From Bradyrhizobium hipponense (lineage in GTDB: Bacteria > Pseudomonadota > Alphaproteobacteria > Rhizobiales > Xanthobacteraceae): a stretch of 55,075 nucleotides of DNA. The DNA is taken from assembly GCF_008123965.1 (NCBI RefSeq), contig NZ_VSTH01000081.1, positions 1 to 55,075 of the forward strand. The letters run 5' to 3'. Positions 43,689-52,285 of this stretch are shown in pieces. Below the pieces are notes generated by a model. That model saw only the letters and a program-made list of their open reading frames with translations. It was not told the DNA's origin and made no database searches. Position numbers and translations under genes: made by a program. Numbering within the stretch: position 1 is the first letter of the stretch; every line of letters starts with the position of its first letter.

Positions 43689-44192
43689 TCAACTCCGGCG
43701 TCGCGCCCTGGTGCGTGCTGCCTTCTTTGCGGCGGCGGAGCGGACCTTGGCGCCCTTGGTGTGGCTCGCCTTGCGCGCGGCGGCCGAACGCGATGCGGCG
43801 GTTCGCCGGCTCGCGGCACGCTTGGTCTGTTTCGACAGCGCGCTACGCGATGCGGTCGAACGCGGCTCCTTCTTCAACACCCCTTCGACGGCACGCGAGA
43901 CGCGCGGCCGGCGCTTCGGAGTCCGTTTGCCTTGCCCCACCTCATAGGCATATTTGGCGCTGCGGCGCGTCGCCTTCTTGGTGCGCCCTTTGCGTGGTGG
44001 CGGCAGATCGACGCCGGCGCGGCGCGCCTCCGACAGACCGATGGCGATGGCCTGCCGCGTCGAGCGCGCACCGTGCTTGCCCTTGCGAATTTTGTCGATC
44101 TCGTCCTTGACGAATTCGCCGGCCTGCGTGCTCGACGATTTACCGGCACGCTTGTCCTGTTTCGCTTTGCGAATGACTTCTTGTCTTGGCAT
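43689..44192 (-). CDS. DUF6496 protein, Lys/Arg/Ala-rich, histone H1-like tail
   Basis: A 167-residue very basic protein. The N-terminal part (about 1-60) carries the DUF6496-type block KHGARSTRQAIAIGLSEAR; the C-terminal half is Lys/Arg/Ala/Ser-rich like histone H1 and may bind DNA or RNA. ATG 44192 is preferred because AGGGAA lies upstream; the longer frame to 44234 lacks a site. Such proteins are common in Bradyrhizobium. Function unknown. Confidence 0.75.
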   Translation of the reverse strand: MPRQEVIRKAKQDKRAGKSSSTQAGEFVKDEIDKIRKGKHGARSTRQAIAIGLSEARRAGVDLPPPRKGRTKKATRRSAKYAYEVGQGKRTPKRRPRVSRAVEGVLKKEPRSTASRSALSKQTKRAASRRTAASRSAAARKASHTKGAKVRSAAAKKAARTRARRRS

Positions 44193-44259
44193 GGTCGAGT
44201 TCCCTCTGAAATTCACAGGGATGTCTGACCGCAACGCGCAAGATGGACGATTGATCCCT

Positions 44260-45042
44260 TCAGTTCCTCAGCGCAGCCAGCAGTTCATCGGGGCGCTCGG
44301 CCATGATCATGTGGCCGGCGCCCGGCACCACGACCGTCTTCGCGTGCGGGATCGCGGCGGCGAGCGCCTTGCCGGCCTTCGCCGGCGTCATCATGTCCCG
44401 CTCGCCGAGAATGAGCGTCGTGGGCACCTTCACGGTCGCGGCAGCGGCAAGCGCATTCGCATAGGCATTGCAGGCGGAGAGATCCTTGAACAGCACGCCG
44501 GGCTCGCAAGCCTGGAGAACGGCCTGCGCGCCGCCATGCATCCACAGGCCAGGCGCGAGGCTGCCGCCGAGCTCGGCGCCGAAACCGAGGCCCCAGATCG
44601 AGACCATGTCGATCGCGTCCTGGTCGTTGGCTTCGGCCGCCTTGAGCAGATCCGGGCCGACGGTCATGGTCGCGGCGGTGCCGATCAGGCTGAGCGCGGA
44701 CACCTTGTCGGGATGCCGCGCCGCGGTTTCCAGCGAGATCAGCGATCCCATGGAGTGGCCGATCAGATGCGCCTTCGCGCTACCTGCGGCGTCGAGCAGC
44801 GCCGCGGTCCAGTCCGCCATCTCGGCGATGCTGCCGAGCGAAGGCCCGGCCGAGCGGCCGTGGCCGGGCAGGTCCGGGGCCAGCACGGCAAAACCGTGAT
44901 GGGCGAACCAGCGCGTATGCAGCGCCCAGGTCGAACGATCGAAGCCCGCACCGTGGATGAAGACAGTTGTTGGCAGGGACTTGTCGAACTCGCGGCCGCC
45001 GGTTGCGGCAAACGCCTCGGCGCCATTGACGGAGAGCTTCAT
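44260..45042 (-). CDS. Alpha/beta hydrolase
   Basis: A 260-residue alpha/beta-fold hydrolase: oxyanion region FIHGAGFD, nucleophile elbow GHSMGS, a likely Asp in LGERDMMTP and His in GAGHMIM. Substrate unknown. It lies 4 bases after metY on the same strand, so it is cotranscribed with that gene. Confidence 0.88.
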   Translation of the reverse strand: MKLSVNGAEAFAATGGREFDKSLPTTVFIHGAGFDRSTWALHTRWFAHHGFAVLAPDLPGHGRSAGPSLGSIAEMADWTAALLDAAGSAKAHLIGHSMGSLISLETAARHPDKVSALSLIGTAATMTVGPDLLKAAEANDQDAIDMVSIWGLGFGAELGGSLAPGLWMHGGAQAVLQACEPGVLFKDLSACNAYANALAAAATVKVPTTLILGERDMMTPAKAGKALAAAIPHAKTVVVPGAGHMIMAERPDELLAALRN

Positions 45043-45046
45043 GGTG

Positions 45047-46342
45047 TCAGACCTTTTGCGAGACGCGCAGCGCTTGGTTGAGGTCGTCGATGATGTCGCT
45101 CGCCGCCTCGATGCCGACCGACAGCCGCACCAGCTCCTCGCCGATGCCGGCGGCCTTGAGCTGCCCGGCGTCCATCTGCTGATGCGTGGTCGAGGCGGGG
45201 TGAATCACCAGCGTCTTGGCGTCGCCGACATTGGCGAGATGGCTGATCATGCGCAGCGCTTCGATGAACTTGCGGCCCGCGGGCCGGCCGCCCTTGATGC
45301 CGAACGAGACGATCGAGCCGGCGCCGCGCGGCAGCAACTGTCTTGCGAGCTGATAGTCGGTGTGATCTTCCAGCGAGGGATGCAGCACCCAGTCCACGGC
45401 CTTGCTGGCCTTCAGCGCCGCCAGCACCGAGTGCGTGTTCTGCATGTGGCGATCCATGCGCACCCCGAGCGTCTCGATGCCCTGGAGCAGCTGGAACGCG
45501 TTGGTCGGCGACAGGCAAGCGCCGAAATCGCGCAGGCCCTCCGTGCGCGCCCGCATGATGAAGGCCGCCGTGCCGAACTGCTCGTCGAAGACGATGCCGT
45601 GATAGCCGCCATAGGGCTCGGTCAGCACGCCGAACTTGCCGGAGGCGCGCCAGTCGAAGCGGCCGCCGTCGATGATGGCGCCGCCGATCGCGATACCGTG
45701 GCCGCCGATCCATTTGGTCGCCGAATGCATGACGATGTCGGCCCCAAGCTCGATCGGCCGGCTGAGATAGGGCGTGGCAAAGGTGTTGTCGATCAGCAGC
45801 GGGATCTTCGCATCGTGCGCGATCGCAGCGACCTTCGGGATGTCCAGCACCTCGAGGCCGGGATTGCCGATGGTCTCGCCGATCACCAGTTTCGTGTTCG
45901 GCTTGATTGCGGCGCGGAACGCGTCGAGGTCGCGCGGCTTGACGAAAGTGGTGGTGATGCCGAAGCGCGGCAGCGTGTGCGCCAAGAGGTTGATAGTGCC
46001 GCCATAGAGCGAGCTCGACGCCACGATATGGTCGCCGGCGCTCAGCAGCGTCGCGATGGCCAGATGCAGCGCGGCCATGCCGCTCGCGGTGCAGATCGCG
46101 CCGACGCCGCCCTCCAGCGCAGCGAGGCGCTCCTCGAGCACGGCCGTGGTCGGATTGGAGATGCGCGTGTAGATGTGGCCGGCGCGTTCCAGATTGAACA
46201 GCGCCGCGGCGTGATCGGAGTCCTGAAACACATAGGACGTGGTCTGGTAGATCGGCACCGCGCGGGCGCCGGTCGCGGGATCCGGATGCTGGCCGGCATG
46301 CAGGCTCAGGGTCTCGAAGGCGGGCGGCTTGGGCGCGGGCAT
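45047..46342 (-). CDS. metY: O-acetylhomoserine sulfhydrylase
   Basis: A 431-residue PLP enzyme of the Cys/Met metabolism family that makes homocysteine from O-acetylhomoserine and sulfide. The length and the blocks SLHAGQHPDPATGARAVPIYQT, NPTTAVLEERLAALEGG, the PLP lysine in HSATKWIGGHG and NPGLEVLD fit MetY rather than MetB/MetC. No SAM riboswitch was found upstream. It heads a two-gene unit with the alpha/beta hydrolase. Confidence 0.9.
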   Translation of the reverse strand: MPAPKPPAFETLSLHAGQHPDPATGARAVPIYQTTSYVFQDSDHAAALFNLERAGHIYTRISNPTTAVLEERLAALEGGVGAICTASGMAALHLAIATLLSAGDHIVASSSLYGGTINLLAHTLPRFGITTTFVKPRDLDAFRAAIKPNTKLVIGETIGNPGLEVLDIPKVAAIAHDAKIPLLIDNTFATPYLSRPIELGADIVMHSATKWIGGHGIAIGGAIIDGGRFDWRASGKFGVLTEPYGGYHGIVFDEQFGTAAFIMRARTEGLRDFGACLSPTNAFQLLQGIETLGVRMDRHMQNTHSVLAALKASKAVDWVLHPSLEDHTDYQLARQLLPRGAGSIVSFGIKGGRPAGRKFIEALRMISHLANVGDAKTLVIHPASTTHQQMDAGQLKAAGIGEELVRLSVGIEAASDIIDDLNQALRVSQKV

Positions 46343-46419
46343 GCTTGGCCTCGTTGGATGGTCGACGATGGCGGCCCTTGTGCCACAAAAAGGCGCGGCA
46401 CGTCAGCCCATTGACTATT

Positions 46420-46500
46420 CACAGAAGGTCGTCCCGGGCATCCACGTTCTTTGTGTCATGGGAAATGCGTGGCTGGCCGGGACAGGCCCGGCCATGACGC
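46420..46500. repeat. Intergenic palindromic element (family 4)
   Basis: Contains the perfect hairpin GGCCGGG...CCCGGCC and a CCACG...CGTGG pair, ending GCCATGACG. Similar short extragenic elements are common in Bradyrhizobium. It lies between the metY start and the IclR gene end. Confidence 0.5.
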
Positions 46501-46574
46501 TGTGGTTCGCTTCAGTGTGATCTACGCTCAGCTCATATGCGATTGACTTATCACAGGCTGGGAGCCGCGCAGCG

Positions 46575-47348
46575 CTAGCGGAGACTGCCGCCGATGGCCT
46601 CCTCAATCGATCGGGCCTCCCGCAGCAGGATTTCCGCGACCTCCTGCTCGCGGCGCGGGCCGAGGCGCGTCCGCACGGCCGATACGGTCATCGCCGCGGC
46701 CGGCTGTCCGTCCGGGGTCTTGATCCAGGTCGAGATCGATTTCGTGCCCTGCACGAGCCCAATCTCTCTCATATTGTATCCGCGCCGTCTCGCGGTGGCG
46801 ATCTGGCTCAGCACCGTCGCGACATCGGTCCGGTAGGCCTCGAACCGCTTCTCGTTGGCGGCGACGATTTTTCGCGCGTCCTGCGCCGCCATTGCGGCAA
46901 GGATCGCGACGCCTGCGCTGCTGACGCCGAGCGGGCGCCGCGCGCCAACCTCGATCGACAGCACCTGGATCGGATAGGCGCCGATCCTGCGATCGACGCA
47001 CAGCGTGTCGTTGCCGGTCCGCACCGTCAGGAACAGCGTATCGCCGATTTCGGTGGAGGCGCGCCGCAGCGAAGGGCCTGCGGCGACCAGCAGCGGCGAG
47101 GGCCGCGCGCGGGCCAGCGCCAGTTCAGGCACCTGATTGCCGATGGCGTAGCGGCCGGTCTTATCGTGCCGTTCGACGATGCCTTCCTCGATCAGCACGT
47201 GAACGATGCGATGCACGGTCGGGCGGGTCAGCCCGGTTGCCTGCACCACCTCGGCCAGCGGCACGCCGGCCTCGCGGCCCGCGGCGAGAATGCGCAGCAC
47301 CGCGAGCGCGCGCCGGATCGCCTGCGCGCCCTGTCGCGGTTCTGTCAT
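46575..47348 (-). CDS. IclR-family transcriptional regulator
   Basis: A 257-residue regulator with an N-terminal winged helix (about 5-65, TGLTRPTVHRIVHVLIEEG) and a C-terminal effector-binding IclR domain (about 75-250). ATG 47348 is chosen because the next upstream ATG (47384) lies inside a perfect palindrome that is the probable operator. It diverges from the TctC-led catabolic operon and probably controls it in response to an aromatic acid or intermediate. Confidence 0.88.
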   Translation of the reverse strand: MTEPRQGAQAIRRALAVLRILAAGREAGVPLAEVVQATGLTRPTVHRIVHVLIEEGIVERHDKTGRYAIGNQVPELALARARPSPLLVAAGPSLRRASTEIGDTLFLTVRTGNDTLCVDRRIGAYPIQVLSIEVGARRPLGVSSAGVAILAAMAAQDARKIVAANEKRFEAYRTDVATVLSQIATARRRGYNMREIGLVQGTKSISTWIKTPDGQPAAAMTVSAVRTRLGPRREQEVAEILLREARSIEEAIGGSLR

Positions 47349-47375
47349 GCGGCGGGCGGACCTTGCGGAACTCGT

Positions 47376-47396
47376 CTTGTCCATAATATGGACAAG
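47376..47396. promoter_or_regulatory. IclR operator candidate, 21-base perfect palindrome
   Basis: Arms CTTGTCCATA and TATGGACAAG around a single central A, in the interval between the divergent iclR and tctC genes. IclR-family proteins bind palindromes of this size. Position allows control of both directions. Confidence 0.75.
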
Positions 47397-47511
47397 AACG
47401 CCACAATTCACTCGACAGGTAAAGCGCTCATCTGGAGATTGCGCTCCGATCGAGATGCCATGCGTGAGTCAGGCATTCGATGCGAAGTGGAAGCGCCGCC
47501 GGGAGGTTAAC

Positions 47512-48474
47512 ATGAGATTAATCTGGATTGCCATAGCTGCCGCTGCAATGCTCGCGGGTCCCGCCGCGGGCCAGCAATGGCCGGCGCGCAACGTCAAGCT
47601 GATCGTGCCTTATCCCGCCGGCGGCAATGTCGACAGCGCGGCGCGCATCATCGCCGACAAGCTGCAGGAAAAGCTCGGCCAGCCTTTCATCATCGAGAAC
47701 AAGGCCGGCGCCGGCGGCATGATCGCGGGCGAAGCTTTCGCGAAATCTGCGCCCGACGGCTACACGCTGTTCGTCGGCGCCAACGGTCCGGTGCTGTTCG
47801 CGACCGAGATCAACAAGCGCGACGCCTATAGCTGGAAGAAAGACTTCCTGCCGATCTCGACCATCTCGATGACGCCGCTGGTGCTCGAGGTCCACCCGTC
47901 GGTGCAGGCCACGACCTTCAAGGAATTCGTCGACCTCGCCAAGCGCGAGCCCGGCAAGCTGACGATGGCTTCGCCCGGTCCCGGCACCACCAACCATCTG
48001 CTCAGCGAGTTGATGCAGTCCAGCCTCGAGCTGCAATGGGTCACCGCGCATTACCGCGGCAATGCGCCGGCCATCAACGACCTGCTCGGCGGGCAGGTGC
48101 AGTTCGCGTTCGACCAGCTGTCGGTCAGCCTGCAGCACATCAAAGCGGGGCTGTTCCGGGCGCTCGCCGTCACCAGCCCGCACCGCCTGAAGTCGTTGCC
48201 CGACGTGCCGACCTTCGCCGAGCTCGGCTACAAGGATTTCGACGGCCAGACCTTCACCGGCCTGTTCGCGCCCGCGGGCACGCCCGCGCCGATCGTCGAC
48301 AAGCTGCATGAGACGCTGACCGCGATCCTGAAGGATCCCGCCGTGGCCGACAAGTTCGAGAAACTAGGCGCCGAAGCGGTCGCGATGACCCCGGAGGAAT
48401 TCAGGGCCTATCTGGAGCACGAGGACGCCAAATGGATTCCCGTCGTGCGCAAGGCCAACATCAAGGCGGATTGA
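47512..48474 (+). CDS. TctC-type solute receptor (tripartite tricarboxylate transporter)
   Basis: A 320-residue periplasmic binding protein of the Bug/TctC family with a signal peptide (1 to about 20, ending AAGQQ). Family blocks VKLIVPYPAGGNVD, PFIIENKAGAGG and APAGTPAPIVDKL are clear. No TctA or TctB membrane genes are nearby, so it is an orphan receptor that uses a transporter encoded elsewhere. First gene of the catabolic operon, with a GGGAGG ribosome site; the ligand is probably the aromatic or dicarboxylate substrate of the pathway. Confidence 0.9.
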   Translation: MRLIWIAIAAAAMLAGPAAGQQWPARNVKLIVPYPAGGNVDSAARIIADKLQEKLGQPFIIENKAGAGGMIAGEAFAKSAPDGYTLFVGANGPVLFATEINKRDAYSWKKDFLPISTISMTPLVLEVHPSVQATTFKEFVDLAKREPGKLTMASPGPGTTNHLLSELMQSSLELQWVTAHYRGNAPAINDLLGGQVQFAFDQLSVSLQHIKAGLFRALAVTSPHRLKSLPDVPTFAELGYKDFDGQTFTGLFAPAGTPAPIVDKLHETLTAILKDPAVADKFEKLGAEAVAMTPEEFRAYLEHEDAKWIPVVRKANIKAD

Positions 48475-48477
48475 CCG

Positions 48478-49095
48478 ATGCGGATCGATCCCAGCGAGCT
48501 CGGCGCCGAGCGCATCTACCGGCTGATGACCGGCATCGTGGTGCCGCGCCCGATCGCCTGGGTGACGAGCCTGTCGCGCGGCGGCGTGCTCAACCTCGCG
48601 CCGTTCAGCGCCTTCACCTTCGTGTCGCAGAAGCCGCCGATGCTCGCCATCAGCGTCGGCCGCAAGGGCGCCGATTACAAGGACACCGCGCACAACATCC
48701 TCGACACCGAGGAATACGTCATCCACATCGCCGATACCCCCCTGATGCAGGCAGTGCATGACAGCTCCATCGAGCATCCGCCCGAAATCAGCGAGGTCGC
48801 GGAGCTCGGCCTGGAGACGCTTGATTGCGAGCGCATCAAGGTGCCGCGGCTTAGCGTTGCACCCGTGGCGATGGAGTGCCGTTTCCGGCAGTGCCTTGAA
48901 TTCGGCGACGCCCGCAGCCGGCTGATCGTCGGCGAGGTCGTGATGTTCCACATTCGCGACGGCCTCGTGAACAACGGCAAGGTCGAGACCGATGCGCTCG
49001 ACCCGATCGCCCGCATCGGCGGGCCGCGCTACGCCCGTCTCGGCGAGATCGTGACGCTCGGCGCCGTGTTCCAGACTCCCAAATCGACCGACTGA
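48478..49095 (+). CDS. Flavin reductase-like FMN-binding protein
   Basis: A 205-residue split-barrel protein of the flavin reductase-like family (PRPIAWVTSLSRGGVLNLAPFSAF). Members reduce FMN for two-component monooxygenases or have their own activity. It starts 3 bases after tctC. No partner oxygenase is encoded in the operon; the LLM flavin oxidoreductase at 52286 is on the other strand. Role in the pathway is uncertain. Confidence 0.85.
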   Translation: MRIDPSELGAERIYRLMTGIVVPRPIAWVTSLSRGGVLNLAPFSAFTFVSQKPPMLAISVGRKGADYKDTAHNILDTEEYVIHIADTPLMQAVHDSSIEHPPEISEVAELGLETLDCERIKVPRLSVAPVAMECRFRQCLEFGDARSRLIVGEVVMFHIRDGLVNNGKVETDALDPIARIGGPRYARLGEIVTLGAVFQTPKSTD

Positions 49096-49137
49096 GCGCC
49101 GAACGCGCGCCGCTGAACATTGTTGGAGAGAATGACC

Positions 49138-49998
49138 ATGCGACTGCTGAACTATCTCTTGGACGGCGAGCCGCGTTACGGCGCAGCGGTCGCGGGCGGT
49201 GTGGTCGACCTGACCAGGCGGATCGGCCGCGATTTCTCCGACGTCAGGGCGCTGATCGCGGCCAATGCGCTCGCGGATGCGCAGGAGGCGGTGGCCGGGC
49301 AAGAGCCGGATCATGCGCTCGAGGACCTCGTCCTGCTGCCGCCGGTGCTGGCACCGGAAAAGCTCTGGTGCATTGGTGTCAACTACGCCGAGCGCAACGC
49401 GGAATACAAGGACAGCTCCGACCTGCCGAAATATCCTAGCCTGTTCGTGCGCAGCATGTCCTCGATGACCGGCTCTGGCCAACCGCTGGAAAAGCCGAAA
49501 GTGTCGGACCAACTCGATTATGAAGGCGAGCTCGTCATCGTGATCGGCCATGGCGGCCGTCACATCCCGCGCGAAAAGGCTTGGTCGCACATCTTCGGCA
49601 TGACGCTGTGCAACGAGGGCACGGTGCGGGACTGGCTGCGCCACGGCAAGTTCAACGTCACCCAGGGCAAGAATTTCGACCGCTCCGGCAGCATCGGTCC
49701 GTGGATCGTCACCGCGGACGAGCTCGATCCGCGCGACCCTCACGACATTGTCACGCGCGTCAACGGCGAGGTGCGGCAGCAGGACACCACCGAGCGGCTG
49801 ATGTTTCCGTTCGACTTCCTGATTTCCTATCTCTCCACCTTCGCCACTTTGAAGCCCGGCGACATGATCGTGACGGGCACGCCGACAGGAGCGGGCGCCC
49901 GCTTCGATCCGCCGCGCTGGCTCAACGTCGGCGATGTCGTCGAGGTCGAGTCCAGCCGTATCGGCGTGCTGCGCAACACCGTCGCCGCGGAGCAATAG
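49138..49998 (+). CDS. Fumarylacetoacetate hydrolase family protein
   Basis: A 286-residue FAH-fold enzyme. The metal-binding glutamates lie in DYEGELVIVIG and the C-terminal block TGTPTGAGARFDPPRWLNVGD is typical. The family includes C-C hydrolases, decarboxylases and isomerases of aromatic meta-cleavage routes (HpaG, 4-oxalocrotonate decarboxylase-like). ATG 49138 is preferred because GGAG lies 9 bases upstream. It is followed 3 bases later by an HpaH-type hydratase, which suggests it acts just before it. Confidence 0.87.
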   Translation: MRLLNYLLDGEPRYGAAVAGGVVDLTRRIGRDFSDVRALIAANALADAQEAVAGQEPDHALEDLVLLPPVLAPEKLWCIGVNYAERNAEYKDSSDLPKYPSLFVRSMSSMTGSGQPLEKPKVSDQLDYEGELVIVIGHGGRHIPREKAWSHIFGMTLCNEGTVRDWLRHGKFNVTQGKNFDRSGSIGPWIVTADELDPRDPHDIVTRVNGEVRQQDTTERLMFPFDFLISYLSTFATLKPGDMIVTGTPTGAGARFDPPRWLNVGDVVEVESSRIGVLRNTVAAEQ

Positions 49999-50001
49999 AT
50001 C

Positions 50002-50805
50002 ATGCTCGATATCGCCACGATCGAACGTCTCGCCGCGCGGCTGGATGAGGCCGAGCGCACCAAAGCGCTGATCCCGATGTTCTCGAAAGAGTATCCCGGC
50101 TTCACCATCGATGATGCCTATGCCGTCCAGCGCGCCTGGACAAAACTCCAGCTCGGCCGCGGCCGTGTCATCAAAGGCCACAAGATCGGCCTGACCTCGA
50201 AGGCGATGCAGAACGCGGTCGGCATCTCCGAGCCCGATTACGGCGTGCTGTTCGCCGACATGTTCTACGCCGATGCCGGCCCGATTCCGTATGACCGCTT
50301 CCACGCGCCGCGGATCGAGGTCGAGCTCGCCTTCGTGCTGAAGGCGCCGCTGCGCGGGCCCAACTGCACCATCTTCGACGTGCTCAACGCGACCGATTAT
50401 GTGACGCCGGCGCTGGAGATCCTGGAGACGCGGATGCACCGCGTCGATCCCGAGACCGGCAAGACGCGAAAGGTCATGGACACGATCTCGGACAATGCCG
50501 CCAATGCTGCGCTGGTGCTCGGTGGCCGGCCGTTCCGTCCGCTGGACGCGGACCTGCGCTGGATCGGCGCGCTGCTGTTCCGCAACGGCGAGGTCGAGGA
50601 GACCGGGCTTGCCGCCGGCGTGCTCAATCACCCGGCGAACGGCATTGCCTGGCTCGCCAATCGCCTCGCGCCGCATGACGAGCATCTTGCGGCCGGCGAG
50701 GTGGTACTGGCGGGATCGTTCACGCGGCCGGTCGACATCCGCTGCGGCGACACCTTCCACGCCGACTATGGTGCCTTCGGCTCGGTGTCGTGCCAGTTCG
50801 TCTGA
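50002..50805 (+). CDS. 2-oxo-hept-4-ene-1,7-dioate hydratase-like (HpaH family)
   Basis: A 267-residue hydratase of the HpaH/MhpD family, which adds water to a 2-oxo-enoate after ring cleavage. Blocks GHKIGLTSKAMQNAVGISEP, DYGVLFADM, PRIEVELAFVLK and AGSFTRPVDIRCGD match HpaH closely. It lies between the FAH and RidA genes in the operon. The most likely reaction is hydration of a 2-oxo-heptenedioate or the pentenoate analogue. Confidence 0.87.
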   Translation: MLDIATIERLAARLDEAERTKALIPMFSKEYPGFTIDDAYAVQRAWTKLQLGRGRVIKGHKIGLTSKAMQNAVGISEPDYGVLFADMFYADAGPIPYDRFHAPRIEVELAFVLKAPLRGPNCTIFDVLNATDYVTPALEILETRMHRVDPETGKTRKVMDTISDNAANAALVLGGRPFRPLDADLRWIGALLFRNGEVEETGLAAGVLNHPANGIAWLANRLAPHDEHLAAGEVVLAGSFTRPVDIRCGDTFHADYGAFGSVSCQFV

Positions 50806-50829
50806 ACCAGTAACAGGAGGAAGCGAGCC

Positions 50830-51225
50830 ATGACGGGTCACACGCGGCGCAAGAGCATCCATATCGGCGGCTTCAAGCATGCCAACCCGATTCCGAACGC
50901 CTGCCGCATCGGCAATCTCGTGATGTCCGGCGTCATCCTGGGTCGCGATGGCGCGACCGGAGAAATGCCTTCGAGCCTGGAGGCGCAATGCGCCAACATG
51001 TTCGCGCACATGAAGGCGACGGTGGAGGCCGCCGGCGGCTCGACCGACGACATCATCAAGATGACGGTGTGGCTGAAGGACCGCGCGCAGCGCGGGCCTG
51101 TCAATGTCGAGTGGCTAAAAATGTTTCCGGACGAGCATTCGCGCCCGGCGCGCCACGCGCTGCCGATGGACAACATGGACGGCGGCGCGCTGGTGCAGTG
51201 CGACTTCACCGCAGTGATCGACTGA
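50830..51225 (+). CDS. RidA family protein
   Basis: A 131-residue YjgF/RidA-fold protein. The ligand arginine is in RPARHALPM. RidA proteins hydrolyse reactive imines; some relatives are 2-aminomuconate deaminases in aminoaromatic degradation. Its place between a hydratase and a lactonase-like gene suggests a pathway-specific deaminase rather than housekeeping RidA. AGGAGG precedes the start. Confidence 0.87.
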   Translation: MTGHTRRKSIHIGGFKHANPIPNACRIGNLVMSGVILGRDGATGEMPSSLEAQCANMFAHMKATVEAAGGSTDDIIKMTVWLKDRAQRGPVNVEWLKMFPDEHSRPARHALPMDNMDGGALVQCDFTAVID

Positions 51226-51238
51226 GGGAGTTCTACCT

Positions 51239-52114
51239 ATGCCGGCCTATCTGCCGTTCGACCCCAATCCGCGCCGCCCCATCAAGGCGCCGCCGCCGAA
51301 GACTGTCGACAGCCAGTTTCACGTGCTGGGTCCCGTGGACAAATATCCGGAACGTCCCGGTGCGGCCTATCGGATGCCGACTGCGACCTGGGAAGCGGCG
51401 CTGCGCGTGCACAAGACGCTCGGCATCGAGCGCGGCATCATCGTGCAGACCACGACCTATGGCGCCGATCATGCCGTCGTGCTCGACGGTCTCGCCGCGA
51501 TGGGCCCGAACTATCGCGGCTGCGCCAACGCGCTGGTGTTCGCCGAGGCGAACGACGCCTATCTCGCCAGGCTGCATGATGCCGGCGTTCGCGGCGCCCG
51601 CTTCAGCTTCCGCCAGGAGCTCGGCGCGGTGCTGTCGGATGCCGATTTCGCCCGCGCCATTGCGCGTATCCGCGAGCTTGGCTGGTACGTCAAGATCCAG
51701 CCCGAGAAGGACGGCATCGTCTCCAGCGTCGCCAAGTACGAAAATCTCGACGTGCCCGTGCTGATCGACCACATGGCGCGGCCTGACCCGGAGCGCGGCA
51801 GGGACGATCCGAACCTGAGCAAGATGCTCGCGCTGCTCGCCAAGGGCAATTTCTGGGTGATGCTGTCGCTCGGCGAGAAGACCTCGAAGCTTGGTCCGCC
51901 CTACGACGACGTGATCCCGATCGCGCGCGCCTATATCGAGGCGGCACCAGGCCGCTGCGTCTGGGCCAGCGACTGGCCGCACCCGGTCTCCGTCAAGCAA
52001 CCGCCCAACGACGCCGACCTGCTCGAACTGATGTACCGCTACGCGCCCGACCAGGCGACGCTCGAGAAGATTCTGGTGCACAATCCGGCAAAGCTGTTCG
52101 GCTTTGCGGATTAG
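51239..52114 (+). CDS. Amidohydrolase family protein, LigI/PDC-lactonase-like
   Basis: A 291-residue TIM-barrel amidohydrolase (COG3618 group) related to 2-pyrone-4,6-dicarboxylate lactonase. The HxH metal motif is changed to QxH (VDSQFHVLG), while LIDHMARPD and WASDWPHP keep the later His and the catalytic Asp. LigI works without metal, so activity on a lactone is still possible. Last gene of the catabolic operon, 13 bases after ridA; ends before an inverted-repeat pair. Confidence 0.87.
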   Translation: MPAYLPFDPNPRRPIKAPPPKTVDSQFHVLGPVDKYPERPGAAYRMPTATWEAALRVHKTLGIERGIIVQTTTYGADHAVVLDGLAAMGPNYRGCANALVFAEANDAYLARLHDAGVRGARFSFRQELGAVLSDADFARAIARIRELGWYVKIQPEKDGIVSSVAKYENLDVPVLIDHMARPDPERGRDDPNLSKMLALLAKGNFWVMLSLGEKTSKLGPPYDDVIPIARAYIEAAPGRCVWASDWPHPVSVKQPPNDADLLELMYRYAPDQATLEKILVHNPAKLFGFAD

Positions 52115-52146
52115 GAGGGCTCGAGGCGCGCAACAAACGCGGTGCG

Positions 52147-52190
52147 CCCCCTCTCCCGCTTGCGGGAGAGGGTTGGGGTGAGGGCTCTTT
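52147..52190 (+). repeat. GC-rich palindromic repeat, family 1 copy E
   Basis: Core CCCTCTCCCGCTTGCGGGAG followed by AGGGTTGGGGTGAGGGC, directly after the amidohydrolase gene. Confidence 0.75.
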
Positions 52191-52219
52191 CCTCTTGGGG
52201 ATTGTCCCATGGCGGATAC

Positions 52220-52259
52220 ACCCTCTCCCCAACCCTCCCCCGCAAGCGGGGGAGGGAGC
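52220..52259 (-). repeat. GC-rich palindromic repeat, family 1 copy F (inverted)
   Basis: Reverse-oriented copy ACCCTCTCCCCAACCCTCCC followed by CCGCAAGCGGGGGAGGG. Head to head with copy E, between convergent genes. Confidence 0.75.
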
Positions 52260-52285
52260 GCATCTCCGTCGGGGCGCGATCCCGC

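Noticed and set aside
45039..46388. 449-codon frame overlapping metY on the same strand
   Set aside because: Different frame of the same DNA; the metY frame has full PLP-enzyme motifs and this one does not.
46343..46574. Search for a SAM riboswitch upstream of metY
   Set aside because: The interval holds a palindromic repeat but none of the conserved SAM-II or SAM-I core sequences I could recognise.
48364..51009. Very long open frame (881 codons) on the minus strand opposite the catabolic operon
   Set aside because: It mirrors well-recognised genes on the plus strand, its product is His/Arg/Asp/Leu-rich without domains, and long antisense frames are expected at this GC content.
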